From Cellulosilyticum sp. (GTDB lineage: Bacteria > Bacillota > Clostridia > Lachnospirales > Cellulosilyticaceae): a DNA stretch of 64,000 nt. The notes beneath the pieces are model-generated. The model ran no database searches. It worked only from the letters and a program-made list of their open reading frames with translations, and was not told where the DNA came from. The stretch is taken from assembly GCA_015058045.1 (NCBI GenBank), contig SVDC01000003.1:60139-124138 (forward strand), in the 5' to 3' direction. Positions 25,845 through 34,069 of the stretch are shown here, in pieces. Numbering within the stretch: the stretch's first letter is position 1; every line of letters starts with the position of its first letter. Made by a program: the position numbers and the translations under genes.

Positions 25845-28556
25845 CTATTCGTCATCCTTCTTAAATACACGTGTAATTTTCTTAACGGCGATTTTTGTTT
25901 GACGTTTAACCATATTTTTAACAACAATTGGTTTCATCTTATTAAATGTAACCCCTTCACCATTATACTTTCTTTCTAATTTAATAGCGTCAAATTTACA
26001 CTTTGTTGTACATTGACCGCATCCTACACACATATATTCATCAATATAGGCTGCACCACAACCTAGGCATCGTTTGGTTTCAAGCTTTACTTGTTCTTCC
26101 GTAAAAGTACCTCTTAAATCACGGAATGTCTTCTTAGCCTCATCTGCCATACTACCTGTAGGATTTTGTCTTGGTGCTGTATCATAAGTGTCAAAAATAG
26201 TGCTTTCTTTATCTAACTCATGATATTCATGTCTGTCTCGGCCTAGTACAAGACTTTGGCCATTTTGCACAAAACGATGTAATGAGATTGCCCCTTGCTT
26301 TCCTGCTGCAATTGCATCAATAGCAAATTTAGGCCCAGAGTAACAGTCACCACCTACAAATACATCCTTTTGATCTGATTGATAAGTAAAGGCATCTGCC
26401 TTAATCGTCGCATTTTGATTAAACTCGGCATCACTGCCCTCTAACAATGTGCCCCACTCAATAGATTGACCTACTGTTATAATGATTTGATCTGCTGCTA
26501 CAATCATTGTATCGGCTTCATCATACTTAGGATTAAATCGGTGGTTTTCATCAAATACAGAAAGACATTTTTTAAATTCAACACCAACTGCCTTGCCATT
26601 TTCAACAATGATTCGTTTAGGTCCCCAACCATTATTAATCTCAATACCTTCTTCTTTGGCTTCTTCTTGCTCTTCTAGTGAAGCTGGCATTTCTTTTTCT
26701 GATTCAAGGCAGTACATATCCACTTTAGTAGCCCCACTTCGAATACCACTTCTTGCTGCATCCACTGCTACATTTCCGCCACCAATAACAACTGTTTTTC
26801 CTGAAAGCTTGATTTCATTTCCTAAGTTTAACGCTCTAAGAAGCTCTATACCAGACATCACACCTTCAGCCTCTTCACCCTCAATACCAAGTTTTTTTCC
26901 ACCTTGTGCACCGATCGCTACATAGAATGCATTGTAACCTTGTTCTCTAAGTTCCGCCAGTGTTACATCTTTTCCTACTTCTACATTGACTTTAAAGTCA
27001 ACTCCCATTTGACGTAAGACCTCAATTTCAGCCTCAATGACTTCTTTTTCTAATCGGTAAGATGGAATACCTAAAGCAAGCATACCACCTAAAATAGGGC
27101 TTTTTTCAAATACTGTTACACTATACCCATCTAAAGAGAGGAAATAGGCACAACTTAGTCCTGCTGGTCCTGAACCTACAATACCAATCTTCTTATGACT
27201 GTAGTTATGTCGTTTAGTAGGAATATAACGTTTGGCTGCATCTAACTCTAACTGCGCAATAAACTTTTTAATTTCATCAATAGCAACAGGCTTATCAATA
27301 TCTCCTCTTGTACATGCTGATTCGCAGCGCCTATTACAAATACGTCCACAAATTGCAGGGAATGGATTTTCCTTCTTGATAAGTTCAAGTGCATCCCTAT
27401 AGTTACCTTGAGCAGCTAATTTAATATAGCCTTGTACCGCAATATGTGCTGGACAATTCGCTTTACATGGTGCTGTTCCTGAATCTACTACATTTTTTCT
27501 ATTTGTACGATACTCTTCATTCCAGTTTTCTGGTGCCCAATCATAATCCCTAGGCGTTATCTTGGTTGTAATATCCTTTACATAAGGTTTAGTAGATTTA
27601 AGTTTTTGTCCTAATTGAGCTGCATTCATTGGACAATTTTCCACACACTGACCACAAGCTACACATTTATCTTGATCCACTTTTGCTATGTAATTGCTTC
27701 TAATCATATCGTTATTTTTAAACATATTTCCTGTTCTTAAAGAAAGGCAACCACATCCACAACAGTTACAAATTGCATGTGATTTACCAGAACCATCTGT
27801 ATTAGGAATTTCATGCATTAAGCCGTTTTCTTCTGCTTTTCTTAGAATTTCATAAACTTCTTCTTTGGTAACTTGTCTTCCTTTTCCAGAACGAATATAG
27901 TACTCGGCTGCATGTCCCATTTGAATACACATATCTTCTTTCAAATGTCCACAGCCTTCACCTAAGGATTCACGTACCGTTCTACAAGAGCAATCCGATA
28001 CACAGAATATAGTGTTCTCTTCAATATAATGTGAAACCTCTTCGTAGCTTGCTGCATGAGTATCCCCATCAATAGCTCTTTCAATAGGAATAACACGCAT
28101 CAATCCAACACCTACAGGGAACACGCCACTAGACTTAGGTCCACGAACTAAACCATAGTCATTGAATGCTCTAGCAATTTCCTCTTGTATTTCAGGTATA
28201 TGGTTACGTTTACTTCCCATAACCATTTCCATTGTACCTGGCACCCATGTATCATACCAATACTTATCCACACCCTCCATGTTATTGACAAAGCAAACAC
28301 CTTTATCTTGTAATTCATTTAAACATCTTTTACAAATTGCTTCATCAATGCCTGTTATTTCACTAATTTCATGTGCTGATCTTGGTATGCGAAATGCCAT
28401 CCCCATACCTACTTCAGCCTCTTCATCAGTCATTACACAAGCTAGAATGCGATATTCTGGATCTTCATATGTATAAGCACCTTTAGAACCAAACTTTTTT
28501 CTTCCCACTTGATCAGCGAACTTTAATATCTTTTCACTCTCTCTTATTTTCCCCAT
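25845..28556 (-). CDS. Fe-S flavoprotein oxidoreductase, GltD-like with extra N-terminal domains
   Basis: 903 aa from ATG 28556, which has GGAAGG upstream and follows the hypB stop by 1 nt; ATG 28577 lies inside hypB. Order of parts: residues about 1-95, a winged-helix-like region (SAHEISEITGIDEAICKRCL); 95-280, a cysteine-rich domain (VSDCSCRT near 188, then CNCCGCGC near 263-270); 298-310, a 4Fe-4S ferredoxin (CVACGQCVENCP); 360-420, the GltD-type Fe-S helical domain (CKANCPAHIAVQGY, CGRICNRRCESAC); 457-800, FAD and NADPH Rossmann folds (GIVGSGPAGLSCAYFL, VIGGGNVAVDAARSG, VFVGGDCYSG); C-terminus, a second ferredoxin (CLGCGAAY, CVGCGQCTTKC) and a basic tail. It would move electrons from NAD(P)H to Fe-S centres. 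Substrate unknown; the operon suggests a nickel enzyme link. Confidence 0.85.
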   Translation of the reverse strand: MGKIRESEKILKFADQVGRKKFGSKGAYTYEDPEYRILACVMTDEEAEVGMGMAFRIPRSAHEISEITGIDEAICKRCLNELQDKGVCFVNNMEGVDKYWYDTWVPGTMEMVMGSKRNHIPEIQEEIARAFNDYGLVRGPKSSGVFPVGVGLMRVIPIERAIDGDTHAASYEEVSHYIEENTIFCVSDCSCRTVRESLGEGCGHLKEDMCIQMGHAAEYYIRSGKGRQVTKEEVYEILRKAEENGLMHEIPNTDGSGKSHAICNCCGCGCLSLRTGNMFKNNDMIRSNYIAKVDQDKCVACGQCVENCPMNAAQLGQKLKSTKPYVKDITTKITPRDYDWAPENWNEEYRTNRKNVVDSGTAPCKANCPAHIAVQGYIKLAAQGNYRDALELIKKENPFPAICGRICNRRCESACTRGDIDKPVAIDEIKKFIAQLELDAAKRYIPTKRHNYSHKKIGIVGSGPAGLSCAYFLSLDGYSVTVFEKSPILGGMLALGIPSYRLEKEVIEAEIEVLRQMGVDFKVNVEVGKDVTLAELREQGYNAFYVAIGAQGGKKLGIEGEEAEGVMSGIELLRALNLGNEIKLSGKTVVIGGGNVAVDAARSGIRSGATKVDMYCLESEKEMPASLEEQEEAKEEGIEINNGWGPKRIIVENGKAVGVEFKKCLSVFDENHRFNPKYDEADTMIVAADQIIITVGQSIEWGTLLEGSDAEFNQNATIKADAFTYQSDQKDVFVGGDCYSGPKFAIDAIAAGKQGAISLHRFVQNGQSLVLGRDRHEYHELDKESTIFDTYDTAPRQNPTGSMADEAKKTFRDLRGTFTEEQVKLETKRCLGCGAAYIDEYMCVGCGQCTTKCKFDAIKLERKYNGEGVTFNKMKPIVVKNMVKRQTKIAVKKITRVFKKDDE

Positions 28557-28557
28557 A

Positions 28558-29229
28558 TTATCTATCCTTCCATTCATTGACTTGTTTGCGGAGCCATATA
28601 ATCCATTCTTCCATTCCTTCCCCTGTCTTTGCAGAGATCGGAATAACTTTAATATTTGGATTTAGTTTTTTTACACGCTCTTCACATGCTTTTAAGTCAA
28701 AATCAAATACACTTAGGGTATCCATTTTATTTACCAAAAGCACGTCACAAATACTGAACATTAATGGATATTTAAGTGGTTTATCATCCCCCTCAGGTAC
28801 ACTTAAAATCATAGCATTTTTTACAGCACCTGTATCAAACTCAGCAGGACAAACTAAATTTCCTACATTCTCTAAAATAGCAAGGTCTATTTCATTTGTA
28901 CCCAATCCTTCAAGTCCTTGTTTAGTCATATCTGCATCTAGATGACACATTCCACCTGTATGCAGCTGAATCACTTTTACCCCACTTGTAGCAATTTTAG
29001 AGGCATCTACATCTGAATCAATATCTGCTTCCATAACGCCAATACGCATCTCATCTTTTAAAGCCTGAATCGTTTGCATTAATGTAGTGGTCTTACCTGA
29101 ACCAGGTGAAGACATCAAATTCAATAAAAAGACTTTATCTTTTTTTAATCGTTGTCTAAGAATATCTGCTTGTCTATCATTATTTTCAAAAATACTTCTT
29201 TTGACTTCCATTACTTTAAATGTCTTCAT
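28558..29229 (-). CDS. hypB: Nickel-insertion GTPase HypB
   Basis: 223-aa SIMIBI GTPase. Walker A SSPGSGKTTTLMQT (about residues 38-51), ADIDSDVDASKIA, the metal-site segment LHTGGMCHLDADM with Cys and His, NVGNLVCPAEFD, base recognition VNKMD and ISAKTGEGM. It lacks the N-terminal nickel-storing CCxxxC or His-rich stretch. It delivers nickel by GTP hydrolysis with HypA. Second gene after the DUF5692 membrane protein. Confidence 0.96.
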   Translation of the reverse strand: MKTFKVMEVKRSIFENNDRQADILRQRLKKDKVFLLNLMSSPGSGKTTTLMQTIQALKDEMRIGVMEADIDSDVDASKIATSGVKVIQLHTGGMCHLDADMTKQGLEGLGTNEIDLAILENVGNLVCPAEFDTGAVKNAMILSVPEGDDKPLKYPLMFSICDVLLVNKMDTLSVFDFDLKACEERVKKLNPNIKVIPISAKTGEGMEEWIIWLRKQVNEWKDR

Positions 29230-29271
29230 ACAATGCCCTTTCTATTTACATATTAGTTACTTGCCTGTAAA

Positions 29272-30261
29272 CTACATTGCTATTTCTTTGATATCTTGAT
29301 ATTTCTTTAAATCTGTATAAAGCTCACTTGTATACGGGTTACGTTTTGTTTTAAGCACTTTATAAATCATATAGATAAATACAGCAATATTAATCACTAA
29401 TGCTAAGAAACTTACTATAAATAAGATTGTTGGATTATTCACAGATTGAACTGCAAACTTTCCTTCATCAATAAATGCAGGGAATGTCTGAGCAAACATA
29501 CACCACAATGCTAAAGTTTGAGCTCTATGCTGTAACCATGCTCCTTTTCCAACTGTAAAGGCACAAACTGTAGGTGCTAAAAGAAGTGCAAAGCCACAAT
29601 ACCATGCATGATCTGGTAAGCAATTGTATGTATAAGCAAAATTCCAAACATCATATGCAAGAATCCAGAACCATAACATATCTGGCCACAGCATATCTTT
29701 ACCTGAATTTTTCTTGGTTGATTTACTTACGCAAATACCTAACCATCCTGTAATGGTAATAATATTTAAAATACCTGCGATACCATTCATATAATTCCAG
29801 CTACCGCCAATTAAGTTTTGTACTTGATTATGTTCAGCAATTCTTGTAAGTGTTCCCCAATATGTACTTCCTACTTCAAAATCACGAGCAACAGCCTCAA
29901 CAATATTAATCGCTAAAATAAGTGGAGGAAAGCAAAGTGCCCACTTTTTATCTGCTAAACGCCACTCTTTTCCTGTTTTTTTATTTTTGCCATGTACATG
30001 ACAAATACACCAAAATCCTATACAGCCCGCTGTAGAAGAATAAACTTTTGCTAAATGAAACCAATCCATGTAAGCTGTATCTTTTAAAACTGTTAGCCAT
30101 AGGATAGTCAGTATAGTAGGGAGCACTACAAACATAGAAAACCCTGCCCACTTCCATTTTCTAGCAACTTCATTTAATAGGAATAAAGCTAAAAATACGC
30201 CTATCCATACTATCCATACCATGCCCATTGATGCACCTGCATCATAATTAAATTGAAACAT
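29272..30261 (-). CDS. DUF5692-type multi-spanning membrane protein
   Basis: 329 aa from ATG 30261 (AGGGAGAG upstream; the ATG at 30279 lies before that site). Nine or ten hydrophobic segments; unusually rich in Trp (over 20) and Cys. It contains several Cys-His features such as CIGFWCICHVHGK (about residue 83-95), YNCLPDHAWYCGF (about 212-224) that could bind metal. I recognise it as the DUF5692 family, whose function is unknown. First gene of the operon with hypB, the Fe-S flavoprotein and hypA. A role in nickel transport or as a membrane partner of the redox protein is speculation. Confidence 0.7.
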   Translation of the reverse strand: MFQFNYDAGASMGMVWIVWIGVFLALFLLNEVARKWKWAGFSMFVVLPTILTILWLTVLKDTAYMDWFHLAKVYSSTAGCIGFWCICHVHGKNKKTGKEWRLADKKWALCFPPLILAINIVEAVARDFEVGSTYWGTLTRIAEHNQVQNLIGGSWNYMNGIAGILNIITITGWLGICVSKSTKKNSGKDMLWPDMLWFWILAYDVWNFAYTYNCLPDHAWYCGFALLLAPTVCAFTVGKGAWLQHRAQTLALWCMFAQTFPAFIDEGKFAVQSVNNPTILFIVSFLALVINIAVFIYMIYKVLKTKRNPYTSELYTDLKKYQDIKEIAM

Positions 30262-30482
30262 TCTTATCTCTCCCTTCATGTTAAGCTTAATTTGATACGG
30301 GTCTTTATTTCAAATTAAACGTATTGATATTAACTTAACATAATTTATATAATGTTTCAATCAATTTGTATATTTTTATTCTTGTGATACTTATTTTTTT
30401 ATACATTTTTATTATTAATAATTTTTTCAATAATATTTACTTTGTTACATTTTATTAAACTGTATAAAATAATAAGTTATAA

Positions 30483-31610
30483 CTAAATGCTCAAATCATC
30501 ACTTGCTCCTAGAACATCTTCTTCTAAAACCTGAAGTGCCTTCTCTGATTCCTCAAAGATTGGGCTATGAGCAGAGTTTTCATAAAGATAAAACCTTTTT
30601 ATAGGTGCTTCTATCTCATTGAAATAGTTCTGTGCCATTTTATAATTTACAGTATAATCGTACATACCAGAGAAAAAGTATGTAGGGACTTCTAATTTTG
30701 TGATCATCTTAGATAAATCTATATTCCATATATCTTGTTGTACTTTTGAACGTCCACCTAATAATTTTCCTCTCCATATATTGATTTTTTCTGTCATAGT
30801 ATAATCTGGTACGGTCATTTCAGGAAAAACAATTCCCGTTATAACTGATTGCATCTTTCTTGTTGTACCAATACCAGCTTCATGCATATAAGCATCTCGA
30901 ATTCTACTATATTTTGATGTGCCATAGTATGCTTTAAGTTTCTGCATCTTGCTTATATCTCCGCTTTTTGTATAGTACTGTATCATATATTCATAGGCTA
31001 ATTTCTCTGATTGAGTTTGATTTGTCATCTGTCCCATTCCAATATAAGCTTTATATAACCTAGGCTCCTTTGCTACTGCTTGAATCGCTGTAAAACTTCC
31101 TGCTGAATGTGCCATTAAATAAATCTGCTGCTGATTAAATCGTTGACATAAATAAAGACTCACCTCATTAATATCCGCTATCATTTGCTCTGTTGTCATT
31201 TCTTCTGCTGATATATTAGAGTCATAAGAAAGTCCTGCACCTCTCTGATCCCACCAAACCACTGTAAAGAGCTCTTCCAAATGAGAGGGATGTGCTTCAT
31301 TAAAAAAATATTCTGGCATTCCTACACCACCATGTACAAAAAGCAAAACAGGGCGTGTTGTATCTTTAGATTTTATAATCATCCCCATTTTTGTATTATT
31401 AATTGTAACAAACTCTTTAGACGCTAAACTCCCCTCTAGTATTTCTCCATTAGCATCTCGATACGGCTCAACCTTCCCTGGACTACACATCCAAAACATA
31501 ATTATTAATATCCCCAATACACTTCCTAATAAAACACCTACTATCCCCATTATTCGCCCTCCCTTTGTATACTTTCTTCTATAATGAATTTGATTTTTTG
31601 CTTGCTCCAT
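30483..31610 (-). CDS. Alpha/beta hydrolase, membrane anchored
   Basis: 375 aa from ATG 31610 (GGAGG 5 nt upstream; the ATG at 31622 contains that site). One membrane helix (about residues 20-45). Unlike the hydrolase at 10.3 kb it has an intact elbow, MAHSAGSFTAI (Ser near residue 162), a oxyanion HGGVGMPEYF, WWDQRGAGLSY, an acid in FSGMYDYTVNY and a histidine in YENSAHSPIFEE near the C-terminus. This is the prolyl-aminopeptidase-like group. Substrate unknown. It lies downstream of a LytTR-DUF3021 pair on the same strand, 108 nt away. Confidence 0.8.
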   Translation of the reverse strand: MEQAKNQIHYRRKYTKGGRIMGIVGVLLGSVLGILIIMFWMCSPGKVEPYRDANGEILEGSLASKEFVTINNTKMGMIIKSKDTTRPVLLFVHGGVGMPEYFFNEAHPSHLEELFTVVWWDQRGAGLSYDSNISAEEMTTEQMIADINEVSLYLCQRFNQQQIYLMAHSAGSFTAIQAVAKEPRLYKAYIGMGQMTNQTQSEKLAYEYMIQYYTKSGDISKMQKLKAYYGTSKYSRIRDAYMHEAGIGTTRKMQSVITGIVFPEMTVPDYTMTEKINIWRGKLLGGRSKVQQDIWNIDLSKMITKLEVPTYFFSGMYDYTVNYKMAQNYFNEIEAPIKRFYLYENSAHSPIFEESEKALQVLEEDVLGASDDLSI

Positions 31611-31718
31611 ATTCCCCTCCATCTAATTTCTATTTGATAAAGTCATGTTAACACACTCTCAAATTTCTCCCAATAGATGTGGTCATAAGCTACAAATAGG
31701 AGGTTCTAACTTACAATT

Positions 31719-32144
31719 CTATTTGTTTTTTATTCTTTTTTTACGTGCCTCTAGGTATTTATTGATATCCTCTGCATCTTTATGGATTCCCACTAGCCTT
31801 AATAAATACCCTATTACATAGACAGGCATTGCATAAATAACAATCCACCATTCTTGTCCTTCCTTAAACCATTGAAACTGTCCACCAAATACAAAGAATA
31901 AACTTGCTAGCATTAAAAGTTCTATACCTATACAAAGCCAAAAGTGATTTTCTAGTAGTCTATGGATTACACTCTCTATAAAACAAAATAAAAAGGCAAA
32001 ACACATAATAGATAGCACCACTTTTAAAATGCGTTCTGTTCTAAAAAAATAAGTATCTATAATGAGCATCCATAATACAGCAAGCATACTCATGGCCAAA
32101 CTTTGTATCATATACTGTCTAATAAACTTCTTCTTTTCTTTCAT
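31719..32144 (-). CDS. DUF3021 membrane protein
   Basis: 141 aa with four hydrophobic segments (about 12-32, 38-60, 67-87, 98-118) and a basic C-terminal tail. DUF3021 proteins are almost always encoded right after a LytTR regulator, as here, where the coding regions overlap by 26 nt. They probably act as membrane partners that hold or sense for the LytTR protein. Signal unknown. Confidence 0.75.
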   Translation of the reverse strand: MKEKKKFIRQYMIQSLAMSMLAVLWMLIIDTYFFRTERILKVVLSIMCFAFLFCFIESVIHRLLENHFWLCIGIELLMLASLFFVFGGQFQWFKEGQEWWIVIYAMPVYVIGYLLRLVGIHKDAEDINKYLEARKKRIKNK

Positions 32145-32595
32145 AAGCCTTCACCTCCCCTTGTAGCCATTGTTTCACTGCTGGTATATAAGTTCTAGCA
32201 ATAATAATCTTTTCTCCATTAGTCAGTGTGGCTTCTAATCGACTATTAAAAAGGGTACGCACATGGTCTAAGACATTAATATTTATAAGACAACTTTTAC
32301 TGACTTGCAAAAAACCAAAAGGACCCAATTCCTCTAATAAAATATAAAGTTTTTTACTGGTTTTAAAAACCTGATTTTGTGTATAAATGAATGTTTTTCT
32401 CTCCAGACTCTCTATGTAATAAATCTCCTCAATTGCTACGCAGGTATTCTTTCCTTCTAATTCCCCAATAATTTTAATATCCATACTCTTAATCCGCTTG
32501 ATAAGTTGCTCTACATGCTGATTCATCACAGGATAAGTCACTGTTACCTGTAAAGATTCTTTTGCATTTTCAATAAGTCTCAGTTCCATCCCCAT
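32119..32595 (-). CDS. LytTR-family transcriptional regulator
   Basis: 158 aa, no receiver domain. Residues 1-45 are a short leader region, and residues about 50-150 the LytTR DNA-binding domain (IYYIESLERKTFIYT, FLQVSKSCLININ, IARTYIPAVKQWL). Members bind direct repeats and regulate their own operon. It is followed by its DUF3021 partner. Start ATG 32595. Confidence 0.88.
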   Translation of the reverse strand: MGMELRLIENAKESLQVTVTYPVMNQHVEQLIKRIKSMDIKIIGELEGKNTCVAIEEIYYIESLERKTFIYTQNQVFKTSKKLYILLEELGPFGFLQVSKSCLININVLDHVRTLFNSRLEATLTNGEKIIIARTYIPAVKQWLQGEVKAYERKEEVY

Positions 32596-32617
32596 TTCAC
32601 TTCCTTTGCCTTATTTC

Positions 32618-33174
32618 CTAAATATGAAATCCTATATCTAATTTTCTTAAGCCCTCCATACTCTCTTTTCCATTTTTAAAAAATAGTTTTCCTAATAAAT
32701 TATTTTTAATATCTACAGTCTTTTTTTCTTTAAGAATATCTTCTACTATTTCAGAAATGCGCTGCTTACTAGCTTCATTTAAACTAGTACATATTCTTTT
32801 AGGAAAAGCGCCATAAGAAACAATATAATTTCCCGGCATCCTCACTCTATACGACCTAATAATATCCCCTCATTCTGCCCCACCAAATTTTTAAGTCGTT
32901 GCATTCCTATTCCTCTTAAACCTGCATGGCCAATAACCCCAAAAATATATTGATTTTTATTAAATTTCATTTCTTTAATTTGTTCTTCTACTATAATTGG
33001 CATATGTAAGTTATATATAGGAAATACAAATCCTATTTTTTGATAATCTATTAAATTTTCTTCTTTCCATCTTAGAATGGATTTTAATTTTGTATCTTTC
33101 ATTTTTTCTGCTATACTCTTAGCAATATATAAATTATTACCCGTTCCACTAAAATAAAAAACTATATTCTTCAC
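32618..33174 (-). pseudogene. Broken EFR1-type flavodoxin-ferredoxin gene
   Basis: The first frame (33174-32842, 110 aa) starts as a flavodoxin (MKNIVFYFSGTGNNLYIAKS) and runs to VFGVIGHAGLRG-like sequence. It stops after LLGRIE, and a second frame (32845-32618) continues with VRMPGNYIVSYGAFPK, the expected next element of EFR1 proteins, so a frameshift near 32845-32860 splits the gene. The second frame ends at DIGFHI, just where the CxxCxxC ferredoxin part should begin. Both a frameshift and loss of the ferredoxin domain argue for a decayed gene. The 4-nt ATGA overlap could instead suggest two coupled genes, but neither piece matches a known whole protein. Confidence 0.75.
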
Positions 33175-33188
33175 TTAAACCACCTCAA

Positions 33189-33285
33189 AGTTTTGAAATT
33201 TAACTCGTTGTATTTCAAAACTATTATATATTTAATTTTCTAAAAATTCAATATTTATTACGCTAACCTGCTAGATTTCAAAACT
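33189..33285. promoter_or_regulatory. Three copies of an 11-mer, TetR operator candidate
   Basis: ATTTCAAAACT occurs at 33212-33222 and 33275-33285, and its inverse AGTTTTGAAAT at 33189-33199. The first two form a palindrome with 12-nt centre; the last lies upstream of the -10 of the regulator. They fill the divergent promoter region between the regulator and the broken flavodoxin gene. Confidence 0.6.
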
Positions 33286-33300
33286 TATCAATTTTTAATA

Positions 33301-33309
33301 TGATATAAT
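33301..33309 (+). promoter_or_regulatory. Extended -10 promoter of the TetR gene
   Basis: TGATATAAT (extended -10, 33301-33309), with no strong -35. One 11-mer operator copy ends 15 nt upstream, so a bound repressor would block it. Confidence 0.55.
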
Positions 33310-33388
33310 TATTTATATGAAGTAGCATAGCCTTGGTTCACGGCGTTCTACAAACATTAATCAATCCATTAATTAATTGGAGGCTTCA

Positions 33389-33952
33389 ATGACAAAATAT
33401 GAAATACGTACAAATCAAAAAAAAGCAGCTATTATTGAAGCTGCAAAAGAATTGTTTAGTTCAAAAGGTTTTATAAATGTAAGTATTAAAGAAATTGCTG
33501 ATAAAGCTCACGTTTCACAAGTCTCTATTTATAATTACTTTGGTAGCAAAGAAGCTTTAGTTGGAGAATATATTACACAGTTAATGGAAAATACTTTACA
33601 GTCAGCTCATGAAATCTTAGAGAAACCTATGGATTTTAAAACTAAAATCATTAAAGCACTTTCTCTTTGTAATATAGAATTATCACTTACTCTTAATGAA
33701 TATTTTTCACCTCAAGCTCTAGAAGATCAGACATTTATAAGACTCGTCTACGAATCTATTAATGAAAAAAAATTAGATCTATTTAGAGAGTATATAGAAA
33801 TGGGTAAGAAAGAAGGCATTATCCCGCCTCTCCTCTCTACCTCTACTATTTTAAGCTATATTGAAGCGCTCACTTCACTTACCACCTCATCTCCTTCATC
33901 TTCTATAGAAGAATTACATCACCTTTTTCTCTTCGGTATACTAGGTCAATAA
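33389..33952 (+). CDS. TetR-family transcriptional regulator
   Basis: 187 aa from ATG 33389 (GGAGG upstream; TTG 33377 overlaps that site). Helix-turn-helix at about residues 24-46 (VSIKEIADKAHVSQVSIYNYF), followed by a variable ligand domain. It is divergent from the broken EFR1 gene and probably repressed it and itself through the shared 11-mers. The ligand is unknown. Confidence 0.9.
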   Translation: MTKYEIRTNQKKAAIIEAAKELFSSKGFINVSIKEIADKAHVSQVSIYNYFGSKEALVGEYITQLMENTLQSAHEILEKPMDFKTKIIKALSLCNIELSLTLNEYFSPQALEDQTFIRLVYESINEKKLDLFREYIEMGKKEGIIPPLLSTSTILSYIEALTSLTTSSPSSSIEELHHLFLFGILGQ

Positions 33953-34005
33953 ATGTAACCTGATAGTGAAGAACATGAGGTCCTACATTTTAATACTTTA
34001 TCCAC

Positions 34006-34042
34006 AAAAATACCTCCATCAGTTAGCAATGGAGGTATTTTT
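34006..34042. terminator. Bidirectional terminator between TetR gene and first thrS
   Basis: Perfect 14-bp stem (34006-34019 with 34029-34042) with A5 and T5 at the ends, between convergent genes. Confidence 0.85.
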
Positions 34043-34069
34043 ATCTATTTCATTTTAGAAATCATTATA

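Noticed and set aside
32842..33174. A complete small flavodoxin gene
   Set aside because: Too short for a flavodoxin (110 aa) and the missing end is found in the next frame, so a broken larger gene is the better reading.
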